A stretch of 64,000 nucleotides of DNA from Gracilariopsis chorda. Its lineage: Eukaryota; Rhodophyta; Florideophyceae; Gracilariales; Gracilariaceae. A model generated the notes under the pieces. It had not been told where the DNA came from. It saw nothing but the letters and a program-made list of their open reading frames with translations, and did no database searches. Where the stretch lies: contig NBIV01000131.1 of the NCBI GenBank assembly GCA_003194525.1, positions 62,001-126,000 of the forward strand. Reading direction: 5' to 3'. The first letter of the stretch is position 1. Every line of letters begins with the position of its first letter. This document shows, piece by piece, positions 31,191 to 42,800 of this stretch. Both the position numbers and the translations under genes were made by a program.

Positions 31191-32439
31191 AGAAGGCTAT
31201 ATCACCGAGCGAGGAGATGCTCATGCGAGGAGGTGCGCCGCCACAAGGCCGTGAGTAGAAGAAGAAGAAGAAAAGGAACCTTAGCTGAGATAGCAGTTGG
31301 GGCTGTGGGAGGCCGCGCTGCTATCCCCACTAAAGTTTATGGTGCACCCTTTTCGGTAGTACCGTCCCGAGTTTGCTGACAGAAATGTTTTACACCTCGC
31401 GGGGGCCTTTCGCACGCCGCCTCCAAACAAACACCAGTTTGAGAACTTTCGTACCCTTGGTATACCAAATGTCAGCACGACAACCATCAAATCTCAAAGT
31501 TACAGGCATGAGAGGATAGACAGAATCACGCGCACTTCTGCGCATCGGCTCGTATCTGAGAGATAATGTCTAATCCCCCGGATCTCCCATGCTGCGTATC
31601 TTTCCACCAATCTTTACATGATGCTTCTTCTGCGGTATAGGTTGACCTTTTAGCCAATAGCAAAATGGGTAAAGGGTTTTTTATTGTGTCCCCACTTTCC
31701 AGTGGCCAGAACATTCAAACTGTCGTTTGAATCTTTCGGGTCACTCATTGCTGGCAGAGGTGCCAGCAATCCACAAAGAGTGTGTGTATGTGTATGTGTA
31801 TGTGTGAAGAGTATTCACAAGGAAACCCTTGACTGAAGAGTTACAATGACCCAACCCAAAGCTGCATATCAATGATAGCGTAAAGTTCTGTAGCACGAAG
31901 TAGTGCAAACATAAGAGAACCAGTTAGAATAAACTGCAGTTTGTTGCTTCACAGTTGCAGAAATTTTCAGCTTCATGATCCAAAAACGACCGTTTGTTAG
32001 ATAGTTTCTTAGAGATGAAAGTGAATTTCACCTTCTAAGGATAGCAATAATTTCGGCGCTCTGTCCAGGAACGTAATCATGAAGCACTCGCCCTATACGA
32101 GCAGAGTGCGTAGTACTTCTGAAGTTTTCAAGACCAAAGCCTTGATATGCATGCTGAATATGCTTATGATAGGTTTGGTACGAAATGTTGGACACTCTTT
32201 GTTTCTAGCAAGAGTGCTTACATACGCTTAGCTTAAATGCCACCAATGAAACACTTGCCTCTATCTTCGTGAGAAGCAAAAATTGAAAAGAACCTGTTTT
32301 GTGTCTTTGATGCAGACTCCAGCGGTGCCAATAGGGTACAAAGATAAACGAAGATCTCCAGGAAGGGCTACCAGGTCCCATGTTAAACGCAACAATTCAA
32401 TCGCCCTCAAATATTCGGCCTAAGCTACCATCAACGCGC
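31191..32439. other. Intergenic, no gene recognised
   Basis: Includes a (GTGTAT)n run at 31780-31806 and only small frames. 32060-32085 shows a short match to 36880-36906 that might be a terminal repeat of the neighbouring retroelement. Confidence 0.45.
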
Positions 32440-32479
32440 AGGCGGTTTGCATTCTTTTTGCTGCAGCAGGTACCCAAAA

Positions 32480-33015
32480 ATTGTAAATTTGAACTATTTT
32501 GTTAGTGGGGTTGCGGATTTTGAAGGGTCGATTATGTCCCAGCCTCTCAAGGCTCTTTGCAAAAGTCCAAGTTGCTTCCTGCATGGATGGATTAGAATTT
32601 GTATAGTGCAGAGTACATTGAGCATTTTCTTTCTCATGCCTCGAGCGTCTGAACTACAGTAGCATTCTTCGATGAATTATAGGAGCAGTGCGTCCAGCTC
32701 TTCAATGGTGTTGGGTAGGGATTGGAGGTATTCTTGGAAGCAGTGTAGCGCCTCTTCGTACCGCTTTGCTGTAGCACGTTTGATGGAATTATTGAGGAGT
32801 AGATGCTTGTCCAAGAATACGTAGAGTGGAACTTCAAGATCTTCCAGGCACTTGGGAGTGTGCCGGTTGCCTGCAGTATGAAAATTTGGGAAAGGTCTCG
32901 AGAGTTCTGTCTGACGCGGTTTGCTTGGCGTATTGTACTTTGCTGTAGGATTCCCGGCTGTGAGACTGACTTTTGGAGATGCGCTTTTCAAAAATCTGCT
33001 CCCCCCCGTTCGCAA
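32480..33015 (-). pseudogene. Tyrosine recombinase N-terminal fragment
   Basis: TAKRYEEALHCFQEYL and ELDALLL match the SAM-like N-terminal helices of phage-type integrases. After a stop near 32677 the same frame continues with FIEECYCSSDARG and LQRALRGWDIIDPSKSATPL, typical of this family. The catalytic R..H.R..Y part is not found. Confidence 0.55.
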
Positions 33016-33106
33016 CGTGGCTCTCCGCGCTCGAAGCCGGAGGTATATCTATGAGGCTTATGGGATCGGAGCAGTCGTGTCTAGGGGATGGGAACAGTTG
33101 GTGGGC

Positions 33107-33600
33107 CTATTTTAAGTAGGATCGGAAGGGTGTGTCTGCGGGGTTCAAGGAGGAGGGTACGTGGAAAAGAACAAAAGTGAGATCGTGTGCGATCGAAATT
33201 GCTGCACACCTGCGGCACGGCAAAGCAAGGTTTGGGCTTGATGATCTTCCTTTCTCTAAAGCCTGTATTGTCACAGGTGAGTCCGAAAAAATCAGGACCT
33301 TTCTTTTCGATTGCCTGCGGGATGCTATCCATTCCAGACTTAGGTAAGCTGTTGTAGCCTCATGGGCGTTAATGTGGGTTTTCCGCCTCCATCGATGAAC
33401 AAAGGCTGCTGTCCAAGTTTTGCTTGTGATAAAATCTTTCACAGCTTCTGCGTACGCTGTGGAATGTCTTGAAGTGGGATCCCTCAGAAGCATTGGGATA
33501 AAAGATTGGTGGGGTTTTGTATACACTAACGCGCCGGCATCCGGGGAGGCATCGAAGCAAAGTACTATTTTGGAAGTTCGTTAGTCCAGGTGGACAACCC
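33107..33600 (-). pseudogene. DIRS-type RNase H
   Basis: Shows CFDASPDAGA (first Asp), HINAHEATTAYLSL (Glu), IFSDSPVTIQALEKGRSSS (second Asp) and VPSSLNPADTPFR. The last two blocks are characteristic of the RNase H that follows reverse transcriptase in DIRS-like elements. A TAA interrupts the frame just upstream. Confidence 0.75.
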
Positions 33601-33769
33601 ATAGCGGCAGAGGGCATAACAGCCTATTTAGCTTCTCTAGTGCGCGAGTTTGGAGTATTTCAGGCGGTTTTCGGGGCTTCTTATAGTTTATAAACGGGTA
33701 AGTGTTCAAAAGCACCGATAGAAGTGGTCTATCTCCGAGGGCTCCCCAAGCAGCCCTTTCTGTAATCTA

Positions 33770-34882
33770 TTAAGCCAGTTCCTGGGTGAGGTGTTGGGGC
33801 TGTCCTATTTGGAATACCTGCTGAGTAGTCTTGATTGTTTTGGCCGGATCGGGGAAGGACAGCCGGTTTGGAAGATCGATGCGCCAGCCAATGAAGGGGA
33901 TGGTGCTTTGCACTAGGGACCTGATCGGGCAAGACGTGCTGTTCTTGACCGGAAGGCCATTGTCCTCGAACTTGTTGTAACAGAGTCTCTTAAATGTGGT
34001 GGCTTCTTGATTGCTCCAGTAGCTGAAGTTGAAATCGATGTCATCAATTATATGGATGCAAACAGCGTCTCCTGGGTTCTGATATAGAACGATAGTGTTC
34101 TTCGTCGGTGGTAGAATTCGCGGTGCGGGTCTGCGACGGTGCAGGTGGTACTGGAATATCCGGAACTTCTGCTCGATTATTTTCTGGGCAGCCATGTGGG
34201 CAATATAAATTGCCCACTTATACCCCATGTTCATCGTTTTCTGGAGGGGGCGGAGTAGAGATTTAGTGGTGATAGGAAGATTTCCGTCCAATTAGAGGAG
34301 TTGGAAGAGTTCTTTGGGGAGAGCTGAAGCCGGTATGGTTTGAAGGGGGAATATAGTGGCCATTTTGGGAGGAAGAGGGATATTGTGGAACATGTTCTCA
34401 ATGTCCAGATAGAAGGATGAAAGTGTTCCACATCCGAGGCTGTACTTGGAAAATAAGTCTGGACATGGGAGGAAGGTGTGCAGAGGGTCCGGAAGCAATT
34501 GGTTCTGGAACTTAGGCCAGCTGATGAGTCTGTCATGCGCCTCGCCTTTGACGAAGGCGAAGGAGTACATGGTAATGTGGTTTGCAATTTTTCGGTACGC
34601 GTTACTCTCGTTGCTGACAACTGACCAAGCCAGCATTCCCGACTTGTGCGCTTGAAGTAAGATCTTGGAGTACTGCTCGTTAGACCCGAGAACATGGCTG
34701 CTTGGAACTGCATTGTTGGGTGTTGCTGCACCTTTGATAAGGTTTTCGAAATCGTTCCAGGAGAAGACTGCCTCAGAAGCTTGTGACAAGAGTTGAGTCC
34801 ATGGGACAGCACGTTTCTTGCCTGTCTGTTTGGGCAAGTCTATACGGTTTGCGTTAAGCGCTGTGAAATCGCCGCCCGTCAT
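33770..34882 (-). pseudogene. DIRS-type reverse transcriptase, one in-frame stop
   Basis: Motif A is FYLDIENMFHNI and motif C is CIHIIDDIDF with both Asp. A GWRIDLPNRL segment follows, as in DIRS and related reverse transcriptases. A single TAA near 34292 splits the domain into two frames in the same register. Further stops follow after the thumb region. Confidence 0.7.
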
Positions 34883-35797
34883 TGTGTGCTTCTCTGTGCC
34901 GGTTATGAACTCGGAAAAATTTGCACTTCATGAAGAGTTGTGGCATTCCTTTCTGGCCAAGCAGGGGTCATTAGGCCGTAGTACGATGTTCACGGGGGAT
35001 TTCCGCTGACCAAGATAGCGCGTTGCAACCATTGGTGTGTCCGGGACTTCATCGAAGTGATTGCTTGATGTGGTTGACGTGATACGAAGCTGGAGATGGC
35101 CTGCGTCGAGGGAGACCATCTGTATTAATGGTTTACGGCTAAAAGAAACTCGGTGGTAACAGATTGGTGATGAGAGATTCGTGAAATGGGAATAGGGAAG
35201 GTGCGGGCCCTGCTTTTTACGGGCGACTTCTTTGGTTTGGATTTGGATGTTGATTCTGGTTTTGTTGCGGGGTTTGAGCCCGTCTGTGCTGCGATAATTG
35301 GGAGTTGTTGCGGGCGATGTTGCGATTTCTGGTCGATCTGAAGGCGTTCATAGTTTTTACCTCCGAAGCAAACTACCGATTTAGGCGGCTTTCCAGTTCT
35401 GGTAACAGGTTCTGTGATGCTGGGTACACCTCTAGTAGTGGTATGGCTACTCTCCATGCTTGTGCACGGGTTGAGTTCTGTAGAGGTATGGAGGACTTCA
35501 CAAATATTAGGGCGTACAGGGGTTGCAGAGCCACTTCCATCCATTCGGAGTTTTCCAGGGCTGATTGCATGGTTTCGTGTTTGAGAAGAGCAAAATATAG
35601 GATTCTCACTAGAGTGCAGGCCTCTTCCTCTGATTTTATCACTTATTCGTTTGCCACGCGTGACTAATCCAATCCTGCGATGGACTGCTCGAGATTTATG
35701 CCTTTACGCACTAGAGATTGAAGAATAGTCCCTCCCAAGAGTTCGTTTACGGTGATAGTTGGGAGGGACAGTCCTTTTTCCGGATACAAACCGAGAT

Positions 35798-36391
35798 TCA
35801 CAGGCCTGTTTTGTGCGTCTTGGCCTTGTTCATCAATGATGGAGACCCCACCGACCGTGATACGCTGCTTTTTCGGTGCTCTTTCTGGACTCGGAGTTGG
35901 ATTGGAAAAAAGGTTTCAGGCGACGGAATATTGTCTAGAGGGTTCGAAGCAGGATGAGCTGCTTGCAAGGTGGCTTGTATCAGTGATGCCGGAGGTGGTG
36001 GGTCGTGCAAAACAGGTTGCAAGTTAGTGAGACTTCCTGACGCATTTTCAGCTGCGTAGAGTTTCAACTGCATGAATTTCAGCACAAGATCTTTGAGATC
36101 TTCTGTGGAATCGAAGTCAAGAAGTGTGGAGTCGTGCTGTTCTCTCTCTTTCATCATAAGAAGAGGTTTTGATGCGTTAGTGGTGACGAGAGTTTGGAAC
36201 TCGTCGAATGTGAGGGCTATTATTGCTGAAAGGCAGTCGTGGCCGTTCATGCCGTGAGTACTTTGCTGCAGCGCGGTTGGGATGGTTTGCACTGCAACAA
36301 GTTTATCACTGTGACCAACAGTGGATCCAATGTCTACTGTTGCAGAGTGTGGGGCATTATCAATCAAAGTTTGGAGTTGCAAATCGCTCAA
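35798..36391 (-). pseudogene. DIRS-type element gag-like frame
   Basis: 197-codon open frame at the element's 5' end, with a helical middle (DLKDLVLKFMQLKLYAAE) and a Pro-rich linker. No zinc knuckle is seen. Assigned to gag by position only. Confidence 0.45.
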
Positions 36392-36399
36392 TTAAAAAA

Positions 36400-37154
36400 T
36401 GGCGCTGAACGTCTGGGTGAGGAGGTTTGCAATAGTAACGCATATATTGCTCACGATACCTCAGATTTTTGATTACAAGAAGCGAGGTTTCTGGTACTTT
36501 TTAAGGCAGAATGTACGAAAAGTTTGCTCGAAGAAGACGCTACCTTATTTGAAAAAGTGCTTATTGTGGTAAACTGCTCCGAGATTTGATATGAAGACAG
36601 AACAGAATGAAAATTGTGATAGTAAGCGTGCAGCTGTGGTAACAATGTATGGCGAGGGTCAAAAATACGCTGCTGGGAGTGTGATACACTTCAAGTTTGA
36701 AAAGCAAAGTACTGCCGTTTTGAAATTCTGGCAAGCAAGCAAAAGTATTGACCAGTGCTGCAGAAGGCTCTCAAAAGGAAGTTAGAGTGGAATCGCGCTT
36801 AAGGAGCTATCTTTTGATGATCTAGGTTTGGGATATACACTTGCTGGGTGTAGATATTTGAAGCAAAAAATTTGGTAGTTTACGGCACTCTGTTCAAGGA
36901 CGTAAGACCGCTCTTTTCAAGGTTTGTGGCTCAGAGAAAATTTGTAGCGTTGAATTAATATTGTAGGAAGAGTGGCAGGCTCTTTTTTGCGACAATGTGA
37001 GAGCAAGGGCTGCAAAGGCTGTATATCTAAAGGAAGACGTTACAAAAAGGCGGTCTCAACGACAACGGCTCAACTGCAATGCAGCGAAGACGACAACGAA
37101 GACACCTGGAGAAGACGTCGCGACTCACGATTTCGAGCGCCCAGGCGTCGTGTT
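36400..37154. other. Intergenic flank between two transposons
   Basis: Possible 5' untranslated end of the DIRS-type element. No gene recognised. Confidence 0.45.
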
Positions 37155-37156
37155 TA

Positions 37157-37380
37157 CACTCACCGAAATTCAAATAAATCCACCAAACTGCCTGCCTTGC
37201 TCGTGAAGAGCAAGGCCGGTGGAGGAGGAATAAGTGCGGTAACATATAGCGACTGTTGTAGTTTGCTTAACAGAACAGCTAAAGCATGCACCTTAAACTA
37301 TACAACACACTTGCACACACTTTTGTATGTGAAATATAAAATAAATCCACGAAATTCAATAAATCCAAAAAGTTCTTTAA
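37157..37380 (+). repeat. Left terminal inverted repeat of the Tc1 element
   Basis: Outer transposase-site candidate at 37164-37182, hairpin at about 37193-37215, inner site at 37350-37367. The region between outer and inner sites matches the right arm less well. Confidence 0.85.
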
Positions 37381-37491
37381 TGTGTTTTGGCGCCTTTTGT
37401 TGTCGTATCTGAACAACGAAAGAGCTACCACAACAACAAAGCCATGCTGAACAGTTCTTGAACAAGAACTTTTAAAAAAGCGTTACAAATA

Positions 37492-38490
37492 ATGCCTCGC
37501 GGTAAAGCGCTAACTGACAGAGAAAAAGGCATCATTATAGCCTTACGACATGAACAACTCAGCGAACGAGAAATTGCTGATGCTGTCGGTCGATCCAGGG
37601 GGGCTGTTCAAAACGTTCTGAACAACTCCAACAAATCCAAACGCAAATATTCAAGAGCTAACAACCGTAAGCTTACCAAAAAAACGGAGCGTCGAATAAT
37701 TCGAAAGGCCCTGACTGGTGAGTTTAGTGCCAATGACATACGTCGGGACATGCAACTACCGTTCACAACCCGTCGCGTTCAGCAAATACTTCACAATGTC
37801 CCTCACCTGAAGTACAAGAAAATGATGAAGGGTCCATACATGAAGGCTTCACACAAAACTCGAAGAATGGAATTTGCCAGGAAGTACCTTCAAGCAGAAG
37901 CTATTGACTGGAAGAATGTTATTTTCACGGATGTAAAAAAGTTTAATTTGGATGGACCTGATGGCAATTGCATGTATTGGCATGATTTACGAACCGAACC
38001 AAGGTGGTTTTTTAAGCGCAACATGGGAGGAGAATCTGTAATGGGTCTGAGAGCTATTTCTTACTACGTTGCTTTGCAGGTAGTGGAACTAAACGGTAAT
38101 CAGAATTCTAATGACTATGTGAAACTACTTGACGAGAACCTTTTACCGTTTGCTGCGGAAACACTGGGAGAAAATTGGACTTTGGTTAATGATGGGGCTT
38201 CTATCCATCTTTCTAAGGTCACCAAAGAGTGGATAGCACGCAAGAAGGTGGATGTTCTACAGTGGCCTGCACATAGTCAGGACCTTAATTTAATCGAAAA
38301 TGTCTGGGGTACTATGGTTCGAGATGTCTACCAGGGTTTCAAGCAGTTTGAAACTGTAGAAGAGCTTGGTGCAAAGATTGAATCAGTTTGGAATAATATC
38401 GAAGAAGCTTTTATAGGGAATCTTTACCGTTCTATCAATAACCGTCTACTGTGTGTGCTGGACGCAAATGGTGGGCCATCAGGCTACTGA
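37492..38490 (+). CDS. Tc1-type DD34E transposase
   Basis: 332 aa, full length for the family. Residues 1-110 hold two helix-turn-helix motifs (LSEREIADAVGRSRGAVQNVL and the second around FTTRRVQQIL) that would bind the terminal repeats. The catalytic triad is Asp143-region (IFTDVKKFNLDGPDG), Asp in TLVNDGASIH and Glu in LNLIENVWG. Thirty-four residues lie between the second Asp and the Glu, so DD34E. The frame is intact. Changes from the usual consensus are VKKF for EKKF and SQDLNLIEN for SPDLNPIEN. Since the ends and frame are complete, it may be active or only recently silent. Confidence 0.95.
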   Translation: MPRGKALTDREKGIIIALRHEQLSEREIADAVGRSRGAVQNVLNNSNKSKRKYSRANNRKLTKKTERRIIRKALTGEFSANDIRRDMQLPFTTRRVQQILHNVPHLKYKKMMKGPYMKASHKTRRMEFARKYLQAEAIDWKNVIFTDVKKFNLDGPDGNCMYWHDLRTEPRWFFKRNMGGESVMGLRAISYYVALQVVELNGNQNSNDYVKLLDENLLPFAAETLGENWTLVNDGASIHLSKVTKEWIARKKVDVLQWPAHSQDLNLIENVWGTMVRDVYQGFKQFETVEELGAKIESVWNNIEEAFIGNLYRSINNRLLCVLDANGGPSGY

Positions 38491-38506
38491 ATGTGTTGTT
38501 TTGGAT

Positions 38507-38730
38507 GAGAAGTTCTTTTTGGACTTATTGAATTTCGTGGATTTATGGTAAGTTTCACATACTAAATCCTAAAGTTGTTGTTGTTTGAGTTTTACTTTGT
38601 TATTTCGGTATTATCACTTTGAATGCTACTCTACTCCACTGTCTATGAGCTACTTCTTCGACTTTGACCTGCCTTGCTCTTCGCGAGCTAGGCCGGCGGT
38701 CTACTGGACTTATTTGAATTTCGCAGAGTG
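38507..38730 (-). repeat. Right terminal inverted repeat of the Tc1 element
   Basis: Mirror of the left arm, with inner site 38520-38537 and outer site 38705-38723. Confidence 0.85.
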
Positions 38731-38967
38731 TATGTCGTCGTCCACCTGCCGTAATTGCCAATAAAAAATACATTCTCGGTCCCTCAATTGCCAAACCCAT
38801 CTCAACACCACCCCGTACTATAATGATTTAAACATGTATGAGGGGGGTGTTGTTGATTGACGGGAGGCGTTGCGCCAGTAAACACGCGCGCACGCCCCCG
38901 TACGCGCGTACAAAAACCTCTCTTGGCACAACGCCTCCCTTCCATTCAAAAACTTCCACACCAGCAT

Positions 38968-38995
38968 CAGCAGCAGCAGCAGCAGCAGCAGCAGC
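38968..38995 (+). repeat. (CAG)n microsatellite
   Basis: About nine uninterrupted CAG units. Confidence 0.9.
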
Positions 38996-39045
38996 AAAGC
39001 TCAGAGCTTATTGGCTGCTGCTGCATGTTGACTGCCGCTGCTGTT

Positions 39046-39109
39046 CAGTGGCTGGCACTACAGTATCAGTGGCTGGCACTACAGTAAATGACTGCAGTGC
39101 CAGCCACTC
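39046..39109. repeat. Direct repeat pair plus inverted copy
   Basis: CAGTGGCTGGCACTACAGTA occurs at 39046-39065 and 39067-39086. An inverted near copy (CTGCAGTGCCAGCCACT) lies at 39092-39108. Confidence 0.8.
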
Positions 39110-39141
39110 AGCAGTACCTGGCTTGCACGACACGTGGCTGC

Positions 39142-39209
39142 CTTTTCGCACTGCGCCAGTGCAGCACAATGCACAGAGCATATATACTGCACTGGCGCAG
39201 TGCAAAAAG
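39142..39209. repeat. Long hairpin, 23-bp arms with one mismatch
   Basis: Arms 39142-39164 and 39187-39209 are reverse complements apart from one base. The 22-nt loop holds CATATATA. With 39046-39109 it could be a small non-autonomous transposon. Confidence 0.8.
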
Positions 39210-39687
39210 CATCTCGCTTGCTGACCCTAACCACTATTTTCACCTCCCATTTCAGGCTGGCCAATAGTGCAGTATCGTAACCTTCTGCTACTTTGGGCAC
39301 TGTTTGCTGGCCTGGGACCTAGGCAAGGCCGAGCTCGTGTGCAGGTCACCACAAGAGTAACCCACTAAGTACCACTGATCTGGGAAAGGTCAGGTGCTCC
39401 TCTGTGGTATACTGGTCATTTGACGGCGATCAGGAAGTCTGAGGGTTTCCCGGACCTAATATCAGCTTGCTGTGCAGGGTCCGGGGCGGCCGCCGTGTCG
39501 TACCTCTTGGGGCCGGAAAGCACACTTTGGTGTGTGAGAAAAGGCAGACCAATCCTTACAACCGAACGCGGGTTAAACATCAAACGGCTTGAAAACCGGC
39601 TGGGCACACTCCGCCCGTCATAATCCAACAGGATTGTGTCGAGAGTCCCTGTGCTGCGCACGACTACATCGGTTAAATATAAGCCTT

Positions 39688-39711
39688 GCAGCAATTTTTC
39701 TTAATTGCTGC
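39688..39711. repeat. Perfect 9-bp hairpin upstream of the Helitron frame
   Basis: GCAGCAATT / TTTCTT / AATTGCTGC. It may belong to the Helitron promoter or 5' end. Confidence 0.75.
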
Positions 39712-39864
39712 ATGCGACTAGGCCCGGTGGGTGCAAAGCAACAAACTGCAACCATTTTTTCACACTCAGCTTTTTGTTATATTGGAAATTATTCTGGAAC
39801 TCTGTCAAATTTTTTACCAGTTTAAAAATATAGAATTGTTTTTTTCTTTTTTTGGAAAATTGAA

Positions 39865-42800
39865 ATGACGCGAGGAGGTCCACGTCCAAACTCTGTTGGG
39901 GCCAGACCGAACTCTGGAGGTGCTCGAAGGAATTCTGGAGGAGCCAGAGCCAATTCTGGAGGTGCACGAGCCGATTCTGGAGGTGCAAGAGCCAATTCTG
40001 GAGGTGCACGAGCCAATTCTGGAGGTGCAAGAGCCAATACCGGGGGTGCTCGAGCCAATGCCGGAGGTGCCAGAGATAATTCTGGAGGTGCCAGAGCCAA
40101 TTCCGGAGGCGCCAGACAGAATGCTGGAGGTGCTCGAGCAAACGCTGGAGGCGCCAGAGCCAATTCAGGAGGGGCCAGAGCCAATTCCGGTGGTGCCAGA
40201 GCCAATTCGGGAGGGGCCAGAGTGAACTCGGGCGGCGCAAGGCCAGGAGCTGGACGACCTCGACGATTACCAATTCCTCCCCCTCCAGATGACATGCCGG
40301 TAAATGAGAGCGGAGCGCACGTGCAAGGACCCATTGTTCCAGCCGTGGAAGAGGACGAAATTACTCCTGCACCTACTTCGGTTGCAACTGCAGATAGCAC
40401 AAGCGGCGCTGGGGCCAGTGGGTCCGTTGCCATAGGTCTACCAACTTCGTGCCCAATTCCTGGGTTTCTGGAGTTTGTGAGAGGGTTTCCAAGTCACATT
40501 CCACCGCCTCCGATGCCTCCCCCTCTCCCACCGATGCCTGCAGAACAGATGCCGGTTGCGATGGAAGTGGAAGAGGATGAGATCATCCCTGCTCCTTCAC
40601 AGCCACCGCTGTCACCACCGCCGCCACAGCAACCTGCTCCGCCACAAGCTGAGCAAGAGGAAGAACAGATGCCAGTCCCGATGGAAGTGGAAGAGGATGA
40701 GATCACCCCGTCTCTCTCACACCAGCCGCCGCAGCCTGCGCTGCCACAAGCTGAACAGGAAGAACAACAGATGCCCATTCCGATGGAGGTGGAAGAGGGT
40801 GAGCTCACACCGTCTCCCTCACACCAGCCGCAGCATCAGCCACAGCAACAGCTTGATACGACGATCATGCAGTGTGCTGGACGTCCGGATCGAGGACTGT
40901 ATCGCGTGTACTATGCGTGGGATATCGCGGCTGATGAAGCTTGGAATGATCCATCCATCCGGGCAAGCGTTCCAGAGTTTGAGACGCTTTCCACTGCGGG
41001 TCAAAGGCGATGCGGAAGATGCGGCGAGCACGCACACACGCTCTCCTCCTGCACGTACCCGGACTGGACATTGAGAATTCATAGCTGCAAGTTCTGCGGA
41101 TGCGTTTTGCTTGGCAAAGAGAGCAATGGAGTGTGCTGTGGAACGAAAAGAATGTCAGGATGGGGCGTCACGTTCCGCAGGAGGCATAGCAGCGAGTTGG
41201 TTTGCAGTCTTTATAGCCTGAGAGCCTTTCACAGCCATTTCCTTAACTTGAATACGCTCTTTGCGACGACGCAAGCGTTCATGGACATGTCGTATGTGAC
41301 GGGAGGCGGTCCCTCCTTTCTCAGACTTGAGGGCAACGCAGCTCTCGCTCTGCCCACGCAGAACCGGAACAACACGCGCTACAGCTTTCTATGGTCTACC
41401 GGTCCGCCTTCCTTGAATCCATCTCACTATACGCGTGCCAATCTGCGTGCGTTCATTCAGGACATCAACGTAAGAGACATCGTACCCAAGTTGTACGATG
41501 TGATCCAGCCGAAGCCAGATGTGGTGCGCGAACGTTACCGATCCTTGCTTAGCACGCAACAGCAACAACAACAACAAAATGCAGAGACTGCCGTGGATAT
41601 CAGCGTGCAAGCAGCGGAACAAGGAGTAGTTGTACGTGGATACGAAGGAATCCGAAGTGCTACAGTCAGTGCTCCTCATGCAGGGGCTGGCCCTCTCCCT
41701 GATGATGTTCCTGGTGGGGGTCCAACCATGATGAGAACGCTCGTGGTTGATCCGACTGGTCTGCACCGAGTGGAGTCCCAGGTACCGCGCTTGGTAGAAG
41801 GAACCGTAACCGAAAAGCACACTGCAGTGAAGAGTGCTGCTGCTGCTGGAGCAGGGGCGACTGGGAATGCCGCAAACAATGCGCAAGTGCGGTACCGACT
41901 TCTTAAACCGGCATCCAAACTTGCAGAGAAGGGAACTTTCCCTCTTCTCTACCCGTACGGTGATCAGCATGAACCGTTTGACATCGGCCTGTTCCTGGAT
42001 GCAAGGAACTCCACACAGCAAAGCTCAGATCTCAGCGTCAACGAGTGGAAGCTACGAAAGCTCACCTGGGCTGAGAACGCGAAGCGACGTCTGTACTCAG
42101 ACAACATCCTCCTAAACAGTGGAGCGTTGATGCAGATGTGGATGCTCCGCACGCACACAAACATTGAGGACATGCGACAACGTTTTCTGGAGAGAGAGCA
42201 ACAGGCACGTATTGTACAAGAGCAAGAGATCCAGCAAACACAACAGCAAACAGGTCATGTGTCACCATCCCAGTTCGCGAAAATGGGACGCATATTTCTG
42301 TCCGATGACGCGGTCAACTCAGCAGCGTACTGGAAGAACAAGCGCATGGATGTACAGGCGATCGTAGCGCGGAGAGGACCGCCTTCTCTTTTCATTACAA
42401 TCACCATGAACATCTGGAGAGAGGACATCCAGCGCCTTGGTATGGATACCAGCAATCGGAGCACATTTACGGCACAGAGTAACCACCCTCGACCGTTTGA
42501 ACGACCCGATCTGATTGCAAGGGTGTAAAACCAGTACGCAAACGACTTCATGAAGGACTTGGAGAAGAACTCGGAGCACATCTTTGGATTGAAGTGCATG
42601 GGGCTTGCATCAAAGCTCGAGTTTCAAGAGCGCAATGTGCCTCACCACCACATGCTCGTGTGGCTCGAAGGAGGCGTGATTGAAGACGTTGATGTGATCG
42701 ACGTTCTGATTCGTGCAGAACTTCCCCTTCCAGGCGAAGACAACGCGTTGCGTGCCCTCATTCGTTCCATGCACAGGCACCGCCACTCCCCCTTTTGCCG

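Larger units (their letters stand above)
32440..36391 (-). mobile_element. Decayed tyrosine-recombinase (DIRS-type) retroelement
   Basis: Read on the minus strand, the order is gag-like (36391-35798), a linker, reverse transcriptase (34882-33770), RNase H (33600-33107) and the N-terminal part of a tyrosine recombinase (33015 to about 32500). Stops and shifts interrupt it throughout. There is no integrase of the DDE type. This order and the recombinase define DIRS-like elements. The recombinase catalytic Tyr region is not visible, so the copy is 3'-eroded. Confidence 0.7.
37157..38730 (+). mobile_element. Complete Tc1/mariner-type transposon with IR/DR ends
   Basis: 1574 bp, starting CACTC and ending GAGTG, with TA on both sides (37155-37156 and 38731-38732). 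Each arm is about 220 bp and carries two related sites: an outer CGAAATTCAAATAAATCCA (37164; mirrored at 38705-38723) and an inner CGAAATTCAATAAATCCA (37350; mirrored at 38520-38537). The spacing between outer and inner sites is 186 bp on both sides. This is the IR/DR layout of Sleeping Beauty-like elements. A GCCTTGCTC/GAGCAAGGC hairpin lies in the left arm and a near copy in the right arm. Confidence 0.95.
38733..39864. other. Intergenic region with (CAG)n and inverted repeats
   Basis: Contains (CAG)n at 38968-38995, a 20-bp direct repeat with an inverted partner (39046-39109) and a 23-bp-arm hairpin (39142-39209). The Helitron's 5' end must lie somewhere before 39865 but I cannot place its TC start. 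Confidence 0.5.
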
